From Gnetum montanum (taxonomy: Eukaryota > Streptophyta > Gnetopsida > Gnetales > Gnetaceae), in assembly GCA_015680685.1 (NCBI GenBank), contig MNCI01020439.1:100523-164522 (forward strand): DNA of 64,000 nucleotides, written 5' to 3'. Position 1 is the stretch's first letter; each line of letters opens with the position of its first letter. The notes beneath the pieces were generated by a model. That model saw nothing but the letters and a program-made list of their open reading frames with translations, ran no database searches and was not told the DNA's origin. Below, piece by piece: positions 10,945-22,409 of the stretch. The position numbers were made by a program, and so were the translations under genes.

Positions 10945-12507
10945 TTAAACACCGTAGAAATTGCGAATCGGCCTTAGGCGAAGATTCGCAATTCGGGCGA
11001 AAATTTGCGACGGCAATCCAGAAGATAGAACAAAGCAAGGAGGTGCGTAGCATCAAATCTCCAAGTTTCTCGTAGATTTTAAACTTACTTTGTTTTCTCT
11101 CTTTACGCTACATTACACAACATAGCGTAGTGTCGCTCAGCGTAATTCCGTTTAGCATAGTCCGATATCAAAAAGGTGACTTACTTCAGCAGATTTGATG
11201 AAGTCCAAGGCCTAAGCAGCGTAATATGCAATTTTTCATGTATTTTGCTTAGTCTTTTGTCTGGGATTGAGTTTACGCTCTGTTACGGAAAGCAGCGTAA
11301 CAAGCTTCAAAAGTTAAAAGTCCAAGGAAGCGCAACAAATTGGGTTCTTTCTTTTATAGATTGGTCGTCTTACGCTCATTATGCTATGCAGCGTACACCA
11401 TGCGTAATCCATTGACAAGTTGAATCATTTTTTGCGCGTTATTACGCTTCGCGGCGTGAATAAGCGTGAAACAGCTGGCATCATCTATTCTCATGCTCTA
11501 TTATGCTCTGCCATGCAACGCAGCATAAATGAGTGTAACACAGCGTAAAACTGGTTAAAGCAGTTACGCATTTGCTACCCACACGTACAATACGCTGATA
11601 AGCGTATCGTGCCTAATCATGAAGCAAGTTCGGCAAAAGTGTTGACAGCGCACGTTGCAAATATGACGCAACATAGCCAGTTTCAACATAAAGTTGGTCA
11701 AGTCAATGGCATTTTGAAGGTTTCAAACGCGTGTCATCAAGGCCATGCCTTCTCCACATGTTGTCCAATTTATAAATACTCCAGTTGGTGAAGAAACAAA
11801 CCCCCCAACATTTTTGTAACTTTTGGCAGCATCACCTTTTAGCAGAGACAGAAGACATTTTTCTTGAGCATTGGCAGTAGGAGCGATCAGTCCTTTGGCA
11901 AAAACACAGCTCTCTCCATTGGCGATCATTGGCAGTTTTGAGCAGAGACTACCAAAGGCAAAAAGAGCAGATCAGAGATCGAGAGATTATCTGGTGTGGT
12001 TTGTAAGGTTTATTGATTAGAAACATTTGATCAATAGACGCCAGAGCTTGACCTTCCTTGCATCCCATCTCTAGCTTACGAGGTAGATCAAACTCCATTC
12101 TGTGCTTCTTGTTGAACAGTTTTCTTGTTATTTTGTGTATGTTTCGCACAAGATAAGCGAAGCTTTTCCATTAAAAATTTGTATACAATACACCCAGTTT
12201 TTGGGTCAAAGTACAGATCTGGGAATTGCGCATTTTTTTAAATTCGATCCTTCCTTTCGTATTGACGTTGATGTTATCTACATTGTTTTCTTCTCCTTTG
12301 GCATTTCACTGAATCAAATTGTTCCACGAAATACCTACAATATTTGTCGATTTACTGATTGAGTAAGTCCCTGTCTAATCGACAAGACCATTCAGGGCAC
12401 TGCGGATTCGTTTCCTCCAGCACGGCTCTCACACGAATCCGTGGTTAAGACTGTGTACACAGATTTTTGTTTGGTATTTCCAGCTACTGACATTTTCCAT
12501 CGTTACA
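10945..12507 (+). repeat. 5' LTR of element C
   Basis: About 1.56 kb, closely matching 44613-46175. The start is TTAAACACC, where the 3' copy has TGAAACACC. The end is CATCGTTACA. It contains many TACGCT/AGCGTA words (11100-11600), a TATA box at 11771, and the conserved pair CCCTG...CAGGG near 12369-12400. Confidence 0.9.
11771..11778 (+). promoter_or_regulatory. TATA box in 5' LTR of C
   Basis: TATAAATA, repeated at 45438-45445 in the 3' LTR and at equivalent places in the D and E LTRs (55153, 61496). Transcription of the element probably starts about 30 nt further on. Confidence 0.6.
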
Positions 12508-12513
12508 GTTTTC

Positions 12514-12529
12514 TGGCGCTAGAAGGAGG
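12514..12529 (+). promoter_or_regulatory. Primer binding site of C (tRNA-Asn type)
   Basis: TGGCGCTAGAAGGAGG begins 6 nt after the LTR end. It is complementary to the 3' end of plant tRNA-Asn(GUU) as I remember it (acceptor stem ending TCTAGCG plus CCA). A and B have the same site in their strand, B with G-to-A changes. Confidence 0.65.
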
Positions 12530-12759
12530 GCCTAGGCTCCAATTCGTATTTTTACGGGTAGCCCTATAAGCGATCTGTACCCGCGTCTCTAGAAATGTAA
12601 ATGTAAAACCTCTAGGGAAGTTTACAAAAAATAGTGTGGTGCAGATCGGTCACTGTAACAATTTCTTTGGAATCCTATAGGGTGGAAAGCCTAATTGCGA
12701 TCTTCTTTGTCCATTGATTTTTAGATCTAGTCATTTGTCGCCGTTAATCTACTTGACCA

Positions 12760-15490
12760 ATGGATTCTGAATACACAACCACAGCCGCCATGATTACCAC
12801 TAACTCGAGTGCCACATCTATGAATCCCATCGCCACCACCGGACCAACATCTAGTGTTATAGGACCTCAGGGACCATTGCATCGTTCATTGAGGTTACAG
12901 AGCAAAGATCCTGTATTCACTATCATGATTCCTGAGGAATATAACTTCATCTGCGTTAAGATCCAGGGAAAGCTTGCTCTCAGCTGAGCCGAGATCGAAG
13001 CGAAAAGAAACTTTGAGCTGATCCACAAAGGGGGTCAAGATTTTACCCCCACCGCTTATGACATCATCCCCCTGATAGAACATTACCATGAAATCATAAC
13101 ACAATTGGTCATGGCCAAGAGTCAGGCTACGTGATCTATGCTAGAACCTCAGAACGGGGAGGAGGAGGATGATGAATTCATGGGCTAGTCTGAACATGCG
13201 GATTCATAACATACTCTGAGCCCCCATACCTACATAAATTCCTTATTCCCTCTCATCAGAGAAGATGCCTACCTTAATCCAGCCATGACCACACAGACGC
13301 ATATTCCTGTCATCCGACAAGTCACTATGCAGTCATCTGTCCTGCAAGTGCAAATACCCCAAAATAACATGGGGGCGGTCTCATCACCGCGCGTCATTAG
13401 CATTCCGTCGATGGTCCCTGCATCCACTGTGCCCTATTTTATTCCCCACGTGCAACCCCATGCCATACCTATAGTCCACCTGGTGCATAATCTGGCATAA
13501 ACTTTATCATTGCCCCCCCTCGAAGCCAACAGATCGCGGTCATCGTTCAGCCACATACATCCATTTAACAGCCCACCACGAGCCAGTGGATCATTCCCAT
13601 GGCGCAACATAACCAGTCTACGGTATATGGGGTGCAACCCTCAGTTGCACCCGTAACACATGTTTCGTAGATGGCACCACAGTATCCTTATCATCCTCAT
13701 CCTACACAGCCAGCGGTGGCCAGTTTATCTGCTCAGCCCGGTGGGTGGTGGTCTTCGCAGGCAGCTTCATCTGCGGGGATCCCCACTGCACCAATTGCCA
13801 GTTAGGCCATTCCTCCATTTCCACTGCCTGACATTGCTCTTCCAGTTCAACCCTCTGCTCCTCCTACACTGACATCTTCATCAACAGGCTTAGATCAAGA
13901 TTTCTTACTCATTCAGACCCTCACTGAGGAGGTTAGACGCCTTAAGGCCGCTGGCTCTGACACTATACAGATAATGGATTTCTATCAAGATGATCCCATT
14001 AGTCCAGCAGTTCCCATGCTGTCGTTACCCCTAGGGATGTCCTTACCCCATTTCACTAAATACAATGGGGAGGAAGATCTCAACGCTCACCTGGTCACCT
14101 TTAGATCCAAATCCTTGTTGTTACAGCAGTGGCCTCACACAATTATCCGTGTCTTTGCTATGTCTCTAGCAGGGAAAACTTTGGATTGGTATCAAACCCT
14201 CCCTCGCTCTTCCATCTCAACCTTGGAAGAACTCCTGACACAATTCTTGACTCACTTTAAATACAAGCTAAAGCCAGAAGTCACGTTAGATCAACTCATG
14301 GGAGTGAAACAGGATCCGCTCAAACCAATCCAAAAGTTTATATAGCGCTGGAGTGCTACTTTGAATGAAATCTATGAGCCAATCATGGAGGCCCATTTGC
14401 TGGCCATCTTCAAAGGAGTAGTTAATGACTTTATCAAGTCTAAGCTGTATTACCTCTCCCCTAAGTCCTTACATTAGGCCTTCGCTCAGACTAAAAGCAT
14501 CCAAGATGCTACAGAGGCCAGCAAAGACCCGGCATATGTCACCTACAAAAACGCTGACAACAAGGGCAAGGACAAATGTAAAGAAACCACAACAATGGTA
14601 GTAGCGTTGGCTGAGGGTGCTAAGAACAAAAACAAGAAGGCACCTACAGCCTCTCGCAAGACCATGGCTAGTGCAAGCAGCACCAGCCAAGACACAGCTG
14701 CCCCTAAAAGGTCCCCCCAGCCAAAACTAAACTTTGAGTGTAAAGATCACTCAAAGTATATAGCCCTACCTGTAAAACATTCAGAACTATTAAAACAATT
14801 GTTAGGTGTAGGATACATTCAAAATAAGAAAGTATCCGAAGAAGCTCTGAAGCATCACAGACGTCATTGTGAGCTGCTGAAGAATCCTTCTTTAGCCCTA
14901 CCCAATGAACCACCAGTTCCGAGGTCTTTCAGGCTGGACCATTTCTGTGACTACCATCAATTGTGTGGTCATGATATAGATTACTTTTGGGCATTAAAAG
15001 ATGATATTCAATGCATGATTGATGATGGCTCACTCAAACTAGACAGCAGTAGTCCAACGCGTCCTGAAAACCAAGCGTTGCATGTGTACAAGGATCCGTT
15101 AAACACAAATAATGCATCGTACACAATCAACGTGGTAAGTACAGATGGTGAAAGGAAGGTACCACCTAAACAACCTTTCGTTTTGCACATACCTACCAAC
15201 TCATCAAGGGGGACAAGCTTTTTATCGGCAGCTAGTGACGTCTCGAGGTTGCCCTTCATCATTCAAGCGCCTTCACCAGATTTAACTCAGCCTCGCAATA
15301 ACAGTGAAGCCACGGCTATGTCCGCGCCCACACCTAAGGCACCTTTCATCCTTAGGGTGCCAAAATCACTGGCTGCCCCTTTTATGCAGGGGCAAGCTTC
15401 TAACACAAATCACCAACCATCACCCAATAAACAAAGGAAGGGGATACGTCCACTAACGCCAAAAAAACCACCTTACACTAGGCTTCCCTA
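12760..15490 (+). pseudogene. Element C gag
   Basis: The start ATG at 12760 is followed by a segment with SLRLQSKDP and EYNFICVKIQGKL, matching the N-termini in A and B. A proline-rich stretch follows. The capsid-like gag core at 13974-14345 has MDFYQDDPI, LAGKTLDWYQTLP and FLTHFKYKLKP. The segment 14595-15491 has a basic linker, then CDYHQLCGHDIDY...LKDDIQ at about 14945-15020, comparable to the C/H motif of Tat Gag proteins. At its end are three PF-[VI]-[LI] repeats (QPFVLHIP, LPFIIQAP, APFILRVP). Stops and at least one frame change interrupt it. Confidence 0.8.
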
Positions 15491-15499
15491 AACCCAAGT

Positions 15500-16565
15500 C
15501 CCTGGCCTCTGTACCTTTGCCTACTCCTCATTGGCAAGACAAAGGTGCAGAAACACAGCCACCTCCCCTTGCCAAGAAAAAGAACAACCCTCTGACTGAC
15601 GTCGTTCCACCTTGGGAGATTCGTCTCTTGGGGCAAATGGAAGAAGACAAAGGGGACAAACAAGCCAGCTAGGAACAGGACCTCCTCGATGTGTTTACAC
15701 AGGTCAAACAGGCTTTGAAACAAAAAAATACAACACTGAGCCTCTATGACCTGCTCATGACATCTCAAAAACACCGTGAGGCCATGGTCTGCATGTTAGC
15801 ATCGATACCTGTGGATGAAAGCTTACCAGTGGAGGAGGAAGTGATACATGCTATCATGTTTCCCTCTGACACTGAGAAACCTAAGGCTACCTCGTTGACC
15901 TTTCATGAAAAATCCATCAAAGATGATCCTGAGAAAGGTCAGGTGACAACTGAACCCATGTTTATCACCATTCGGGTTGGTCAATACCGAATCTGGAGGG
16001 TGCACATGGACGACGGCACAGCTACAAATGTCATCCCTTATCCCATTGTGGATAGGTTGGGTCTGGTCAACTAGATCAGCCCTACAACGACAACATGCGT
16101 AAAGTCGTTCAATGAAGCAAGGGTTCAGGTCAAAGGGATGGTGCGCATTGAATTTGTGGCAGGGGATCAATCCCTGACAGATGCTACATTCCTTGTCATC
16201 GAGGAGATGCCCCGGTTGAACTTAATCCTAGGGAGGTCCTGGTTATCCTAACTGAGGGTGGTTTTGTCACCAATACACTAGGAAATACACCTACCCTATG
16301 TAGGGGGGGAATACGCGGTGACGAAATCACCTCCAGGACCATCAACAATATTGAAGAAGAACGAGGTTCGGAGATAGAAACATCCGATGATCAGACCCAT
16401 CCCCGAATCCCTAAACAAACCAAAATGAATGATGACAGTCTAGCCTAGGCCAACCTGCCATTTCAGGATGGTGGTGTGGAAGAGTCAGGCCTCAAATCTC
16501 CCCGCCCTTATGCATCACTGAACGTAAAGGCCATCAAGAAACAATTGCGAATTGGTGATTGATCT
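15500..16565 (+). pseudogene. Element C protease region
   Basis: The open segment 15691-16074 begins with a conserved linker (FTQVKQALKQKNTTLSLYDL) and reaches the active-site region VHMDDGTATNVIPYPIV, the aspartic protease loop. After a stop the second half continues with GMVRIEFVAGDQ and LNLILGRSWL to about 16250. A charged tail ends near 16562 with an IKKQLRIG sequence like the IKKFLK end in B. No RT sequence follows: the next 22 kb hold a hairpin array, the antisense gene and inserted element B. RT resumes at about 39461. Confidence 0.8.
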
Positions 16566-16569
16566 GAAT

Positions 16570-16794
16570 GGCATTTACGTGCATCTTCACGTGTCCACTA
16601 ATTTTTCCGTTTACACTTAGCAGTTTTCATTATCAATATTCTTTAAAGTATACACACGTATTTACATTTTCTATTCATTACACCATTTACATTTTATATA
16701 TATATACGCGATTTACGCTCTTCGATTGCTATTAGTCATTTTAGCGTAATTACGTAGAAATGTATATTGTTATCAATTATAATATCACGCTCAA
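16570..16794. other. AT-rich gap after C protease
   Basis: Non-coding AT-rich sequence with an ATATATATATA run near 16700. No gene is visible. If the antisense gene lies in a sense-strand intron, the donor should be in or just before this stretch. Confidence 0.4.
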
Positions 16795-17060
16795 ATAGAT
16801 GGGCCTAAAACTAAGAATGGCCCACAAGGGCCTAAAACTAAAAACAACCTGCAATGGCCTAAAACTAGCAATGGCCCGTAATGGCTTAAAACTACCTTGT
16901 ATCTTACGCAAGTGCTACTTGCTGGTCCGTGATGGCCTAAAACTAGCGATGGCCTGCAATGGCCTTAAACTAGCAAAGGCCCACAACGGTCTAAAACTAA
17001 TTTCCAGGTATCTTACGCAAATGTTACACGACGGCCTGCGATGGCCTTAAACTAGCAATT
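16795..17060 (+). repeat. Hairpin-repeat array between protease and antisense gene (element C)
   Basis: Repeated ATGGCCTAAAACTAGCAATG-like units, the sense-strand form of the repeats seen in A and B. The GLKL-repeat reading frame across it is only the translated repeat. Confidence 0.7.
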
Positions 17061-17242
17061 CCATTTCACAACGACGTAACTTAATCACAACCTTTGACAA
17101 TTGCACATACGCTTTGCAAGTAAAGACATAAAACGAAAAAAAATAACATTTAAAATCGTACAAAAGATTTTATAGCTAGTATTTCCAACATTCATATGAC
17201 CACTGTTCAATTCCAATCAATAAAATTATGCGTAAATCACGA

Positions 17243-17945
17243 TTACGCATCCCCCCTGGTGCCATTGTCACCTGTATCCCTTAGGTCCGGCTCTAAGCCT
17301 AGTAAATCATCCTCAAGTGGGCCTTCCTTTCTAGAAGGTATTCCTTCACAAAGAATGTCCTCTTCATGAGGTCCTTGTTCTATCACTGGCTCCGCTGGAG
17401 GGCAATCTTCATCATTACGCTCCTCTGCCTGCACTTGCTCCTCAGCTTGTTCACTGCCTTCACCCACTTCTTGTACCTATATATATTGAATGCATTAGCA
17501 AAAAATTGACACCATAATCAAGAAATTTAGATTCAATAATATTCAAAATTACTCGCGATGGTCCTGCTTCCACAGCAAAGGGGACCTGGTCTAAACCGAC
17601 CCATAGGCGCTGCATGATTTCATATTTAATTAATTCAGACCATACTCCATTTTCCAGAGCAGCTCCAGCATTCACCTTCCCTTTCTCCACACTGGTCCAG
17701 TGGGGTGGTACAGGGAAGAAAGTAGGGACAGTAGTCTCGCCCCTAGGAAGAGTAATCTCTCTTTCCGGTGACGCACTTACTGTCACCTACTCCTGAAACT
17801 TCTCAAAAGCTTTGGATGCACCAATGACATCAAGGAATACCCGCAACGATTGAGCTTTGATGGTAGAATCATGGTAATGCTGATGATAAGTGATACTTTC
17901 TCGCTTATACAGATGCTTATGATCCTTTTCTTTCTGCCCCCACTC
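17243..17945 (-). pseudogene. Antisense gene of element C, 3' part (end of exon 7 and exon 8)
   Basis: This is the downstream end of the antisense gene cut by element B. Exon 7 resumes at about 17945 with EWGQKEKDHKHLYK, matching RKWGQDEKNHKHHYK of copy A, and ends near 17553 at a GTAATT donor. Exon 8 (17476-17243) encodes an acidic tail rich in Glu and Asp, ending with a stop at 17243. The joining sequence on the other side is at 35699. A frame change follows the coiled-coil segment. Confidence 0.7.
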
Positions 17946-17950
17946 CTGCA
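17946..17950. repeat. Target-site duplication of element B, left copy (CTGCA)
   Basis: CTGCA precedes the B LTR and is repeated exactly at 35694-35698 after the other LTR. It fixes the insertion point inside exon 7 of the antisense gene of C. Confidence 0.88.
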
Positions 17951-19116
17951 TGTACCGCCTGAAATCATCGATCTCTGGCTAGAAGGAAACAGAGGCCGAG
18001 GGATCATAGGATGTGCACAGAAGACCCTACCTTCGCCTGAGGGTGAGTTACAATGAACGAAGGTAGAGTACCTTCGGTGGTCTGCACGCAGATCAAACAA
18101 GGATTTCCCCGAATGTACACCTAAGTGCTATATGCTGGGTTATCGTAAACGGCGTAGCGGGCGTAAATCAGAGCGTAAACAATGTAACCAATGCAAACAG
18201 AGTGTAAATGTAAACAGGAGTAAACGGAATACGTACAATAGTTAATGTAAACTGTAAACGATTATGGGAAGAAAATGTAACAATGGCATTATAGAATGAA
18301 AGTACAATGCACCGGTCTAACGGAGTTGTGAGTGGAACACAAGGCGGACGAAAAGCCCCAGTGGATGCAGGGATGATTGTGGCTGGTTCACACTGTAAGC
18401 TCAGCATAGAGGCTATATACTTAGCGTACAGGGTTGTCCAGAGTAAAGGGTTTTGTGCTCTGGTTCGCAGCATCTTTGCTCTCTGGTGTGCTCTGGGAAT
18501 TTGCTAACCGTCTTCATTTCGTCAAAAATTGGGCTTCTATACAGGGTTTTGATGCTAGACTTGGGTTGGGAGACATGTGGCACGTTGACTGGGTGCAAGA
18601 GCATAAAATTCACAAGTGTACAATATGTTACATTTTGTGGGTGTATACGCTGTGTCTGGCGAGCGTAGACTGTGGGCGTAGATGTCATGGACGCTGGCGT
18701 ATACGTCGAGCGTATACACTGATGGATGTGGGCGTATACACTGATGATCGCTGCCTTGTATAAATTTTTTCTCTTTAGTGCTATTTTCATGCCATATTTG
18801 TAGGTTTCAGGCTAGGCTTATGCATCTGTTGTACCTGCTGAGCGTATATGTGAGGCGTGTACGCTCTGCCCATACACCGTGAATTTGAGCATACACGCTG
18901 GGCGTATACACTGAGAATTTGAGCGTATATGCTGGGAATGTACACTTGGGCATATACGTTGGGCGTATAGGCTGGAACTATATACTTAGTGAAAGTTAAG
19001 CATGTGATCTCCGAAGTTGTCATGTTTGACATCAAATGTAGCTGTGGTCGTCTGGGGGTCCTAGGGACTAGCTTGGCATTGGACAAGTACTAAGCTCAAA
19101 ATTTTGTGGTGTTTCA
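17951..19116 (-). repeat. 3' LTR of element B
   Basis: 1,166 bp, from TGTACCGCC to GGTGTTTCA as read on the plus strand. It matches 34657-35693 and, more loosely, the LTR of A at 50366-51900. It holds clusters of GCGTATAC words at 18125-18250 and 18640-18975. A 76-bp segment present here (18481-18556) is missing from the other LTR. Confidence 0.9.
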
Positions 19117-19130
19117 TTGGCCCCTCTTCA
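19117..19130 (-). promoter_or_regulatory. Polypurine tract of B
   Basis: On the minus strand GAAGAGGGGCCAA directly precedes the LTR start TGAAACACC. It corresponds to AAAGAGGGG tracts in C and D and AAAGAGGGA in E. It lies within a palindrome whose arms are about 19104-19132 and 19163-19189. Confidence 0.75.
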
Positions 19131-19132
19131 TT

Positions 19133-20165
19133 GACTTTTGGAGGGATCGACCTGAGAAGCATCGACAAAGAAGTATAAAACACCACAAGCAACTTGATAG
19201 AGACTTTGTCTTTTGCCACTTGACTAGACGTCATCGCATCGTGTTCAGTAGTACATGGGATTGGGAAAGTGGAATTTTGTAGCTGGTAGGAGAATGAGGA
19301 TTGTGGGGACTAGTAACTGCCCAAGGGATTGTGCTTGGTGAAAAGGGGATGCTCTGGTGTGTGTGTCATGCTGATCCTTGTCAATAGCCATTATTTAGCA
19401 GACTTGGAATCTAGACATGTGATGTGCATCCTTTGGCGGAACAAGACTCCTAGGTAGCATTCAGGAGAACTTGATGGCAAAACCAAAGCCACCGGAGGAT
19501 GTGTTACATTCTTTGGAGGAACAAGGCCCTTGTTTAATTTTTAGGGAAAGCCTGTTGGCGAAGAGCCAAAGCTATGCAACTGAATGTGTTTTGATTACTT
19601 TTGACATGAGTACTTGGTTCCAAGACAACTGCCTTCCCGCCTGGGGCTTGTATGGGATGTGCCAGAGGTCTCTTTTTTTTCTGAAATAAACTTTGCTTTG
19701 ATTTTGTACTCATGATCAAGTATGATGTTGTGTGTTGCAACTACTTCAAAGTGTTACAGTAGCATGCTGAAGGTTTTGAATGTGCTGGGTGTACCCAAAG
19801 TATGGCTGAGTAGAGTGTGTCGTTGAATAGATAGGGAATATATCAGGAGATGGGGGTGTACTGACGAATGGTTTCAATTTAGTCTTGCCATGTGTGCTGT
19901 GAACATTGTCCCATCTTGCTGCTTGTGATAAAGTGCATTCTTGTGCAAAAACTTCTGGATGTCATCCTGCAAATATAAATCCAAGGAGACAGGAAAACCA
20001 TGAGTGAATAAGCGAGCTTAGACTTACACAGCTACAGATGGAACAAAGATGCTGAAGGAGATTTCAGGCACTGTATGTCAGTGGTAGCAGCATTGGTAGG
20101 ATCTTCTGATGGTGAGCAATGCAATGATGAAGCTTGAATATGGCGGCGAATTGAGGAACCAGAGA
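19133..20165 (-). other. 3' untranslated region of element B
   Basis: About 1 kb between the last hairpin array and the polypurine tract. The part from 19860 resembles 1-344 of element A. I recognise no gene in it. Confidence 0.6.
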
Positions 20166-20169
20166 TGAA

Positions 20170-20560
20170 CTTGCCAGTTTATAGTCTTGGCGGACTATCA
20201 TGGGTTAGTTTTATGTCGTAACCCGTTGGACATTTCCCGTTTAGCATCGTGGAAGACGTTGCATTGCCAGTTTCTAGTCTTAGCGGACCGTGAAGAGGCA
20301 AACCAGTTTATAGTCTTAGCCGACTCTAGTGGATGTGACGGTGGCAGTTTACTTGTCATGCCGAACGGGTGCTAGTTTATCGTCATTGTGGACACTGTAT
20401 GGTATCAGTTTATCGTCATGACTCCAGGACAAGTTCTAGTATCAGTTTTAAGTCATGATCTAGGATTGTTCTATGGTATCAATTTATAGTCGTGATCCCA
20501 GAACTATTCTGTTGTATCAGTTTATAGTCGTGATCCCAGGACTCACACGTACCTGAGTTT
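20170..20560 (-). repeat. Hairpin-repeat array downstream of element B integrase
   Basis: Units such as GTTTATAGTCTTGGCGGACT repeat up to the pol stop. It is the counterpart of 345-705 in A. Confidence 0.7.
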
Positions 20561-20564
20561 GTAC

Positions 20565-22400
20565 TCAAATGTAGAATGGTTTTAGGAACAAGTGATTCGT
20601 TGGATTGGCAAGCTCATTCCCTTCCGTATCGGCTAGCTTAAATGCTTTGTTGTCGAATTATTTAATGACCAAGTAAGGCCCTTCCCAGTTGGCTAAAAAT
20701 TTGTCTGAGTGTTCTTGAACTGCCTTAAGTACAAGGTCACCTTCCTTGATAGGGTTCTTATGGGTGTCATGCTGATGTCATTCCCATTGTTGTTTTTGAT
20801 ACCATTCGATCTGATGAAGCGGAAGTATGCGTTCCTTCTCCACCGAGTCCAAGTCAATGATGCGCAGATCATTATTTTGTCCTTTGTCGAGGAGTCCGGA
20901 AAGTATAATCCTTAAAGATGGTACCTCTAATTCCAAAGGTAAAATAGCTTCTGAACCATAAACAAGACTATATGGTGTTTTACCTATTGAAGTTTGATGT
21001 GTAGTACGGTATGCCCACAATGCGTATATCAGTTGTTTGTGCCATCTTCACTTGCTTTGGGTGAGCATCTTTTTGAGTATTGTAATAATCGTCTTGTTCG
21101 TCGCCTCTGCTTGCCCATTGCTCTGAGGATAGTAAGGGGATGAAAATGAGTGTTTGATCCCTAGACTTTCACAAAAGGTTTTTGTCTCGGCACTGCTAAA
21201 TTGTGGCTCGTTGTTAGTGATGATTGTCATGGGAATGCCAAAGTGGGTTACAATGTTTTCGAGAATGAAATTGCATACATGTTTAGATGTAGTTTTTCAA
21301 AGGGGAGCAGCTTCTATCGACTTCGTGAAATATTTGGTTGCGGTTATGACAAAACTATGCCCTGCAGAAGATGAGGGTGTTATCGGGCCGATAAGGTCCA
21401 ATCCCCACTTTTGAAAGGGCCACGTGATCTGCACCTTATGCAACTCATTGGGTGGGACATGGATTAGATTGCTATGTTTTTGACAAGTACCACATGTTTT
21501 AACCTTGGAGAGACAGTTGTATTCCATGTGTGGCCAATAGTAGCCTAAGCGTCTTATCTTTGTTACCATGGCTTTTGGCGCTATGTGTCCTTCGCATAGT
21601 CCCTCATGTACCTGTTCAACAATGGTTTGGGAATCGGTACTACTAACACACATTAGCAATATGCCTTTGTAGGATCTACGACACAATATGTCCCCTTCCA
21701 GTGTGTACTGCTTAGAACATTTTGGTACTACATCCTTTTGTGCATTTGTTAGATGTCGTGGCGTTTCGCTGCGTAGAAGGTATTCTTTTATGTCATCATA
21801 CCATTCTATCGCGTGTGTTGTACTAATAGATGCGATCAGCAACGTGTCAAGGGTATCGGTTATTGGTTTGGTGCAACTGGTTAAGGATCTCGGTAATGCA
21901 TGGAACATGTCAGGCGATATGTTTAATGCTAGTGTGGCTAACGCGTCTGCGATGGGGTTATCATTTCTAAGAACGTGTTGCACATCAATGTTTTCAAATC
22001 GCCTCATTACGTGTTTTGCTAGGTCACAGTATGGTTGTAGATGTTGGGCTTTGCATGTATACACGTTTGTGACCTGGTTTATGACTAGTTGCGAGTCTCC
22101 TATGACCACAAGCTGTGTGATGTTTAAAGCCAATGCTACTGCGAGACCTCTAAGGAGACCTTCATACTCTGCTATGTTGTTTGTACAATGAAAGTTGAAA
22201 CGGTAAGGAAAGGGTCATATCTCCCCAAAGGGATAGGTGATAACAGTGGCAGCACTTCCCCCTTGAGAGGTGGATGCTCCATCGAAATTTAGAATGACAT
22301 CGTAGTCATTGGGCACTATGTCTATCGAGCTTACATTCTCGTCCGGGAATTCGGGCTCTATTGTCGCTTGATCGTGTGTTGGTGATGTGGCCATTTGATT
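20565..22400 (-). pseudogene. Element B second RNase H and integrase
   Basis: The long open segment 21297-22133 (278 codons) starts inside the second RNase H (VVIGDSQLVINQV), crosses the HHCC zinc-binding region (GLCEGHIAPKA, then KTCGTCQKH) and enters the catalytic core (WGLDLIGPI, the first Asp of the DDE triad). After a break, 21048-21230 carries TNNEPQFSS, where the usual Asp is Asn, and SSPYYPQSNGQAEATNK with the Glu. The segment 20778-21020 continues with the WAYRTTHQTS block. The C-terminal domain runs to a TGA at 20565-20567. The second RNase H begins at about 22340 with a FDGAST-type motif after a stop. Confidence 0.87.
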
Positions 22401-22409
22401 TGCTATGGC

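Noticed and set aside
16799-17050. Repetitive peptide with GLKL units
   Set aside because: Translation of the hairpin array after the C protease.
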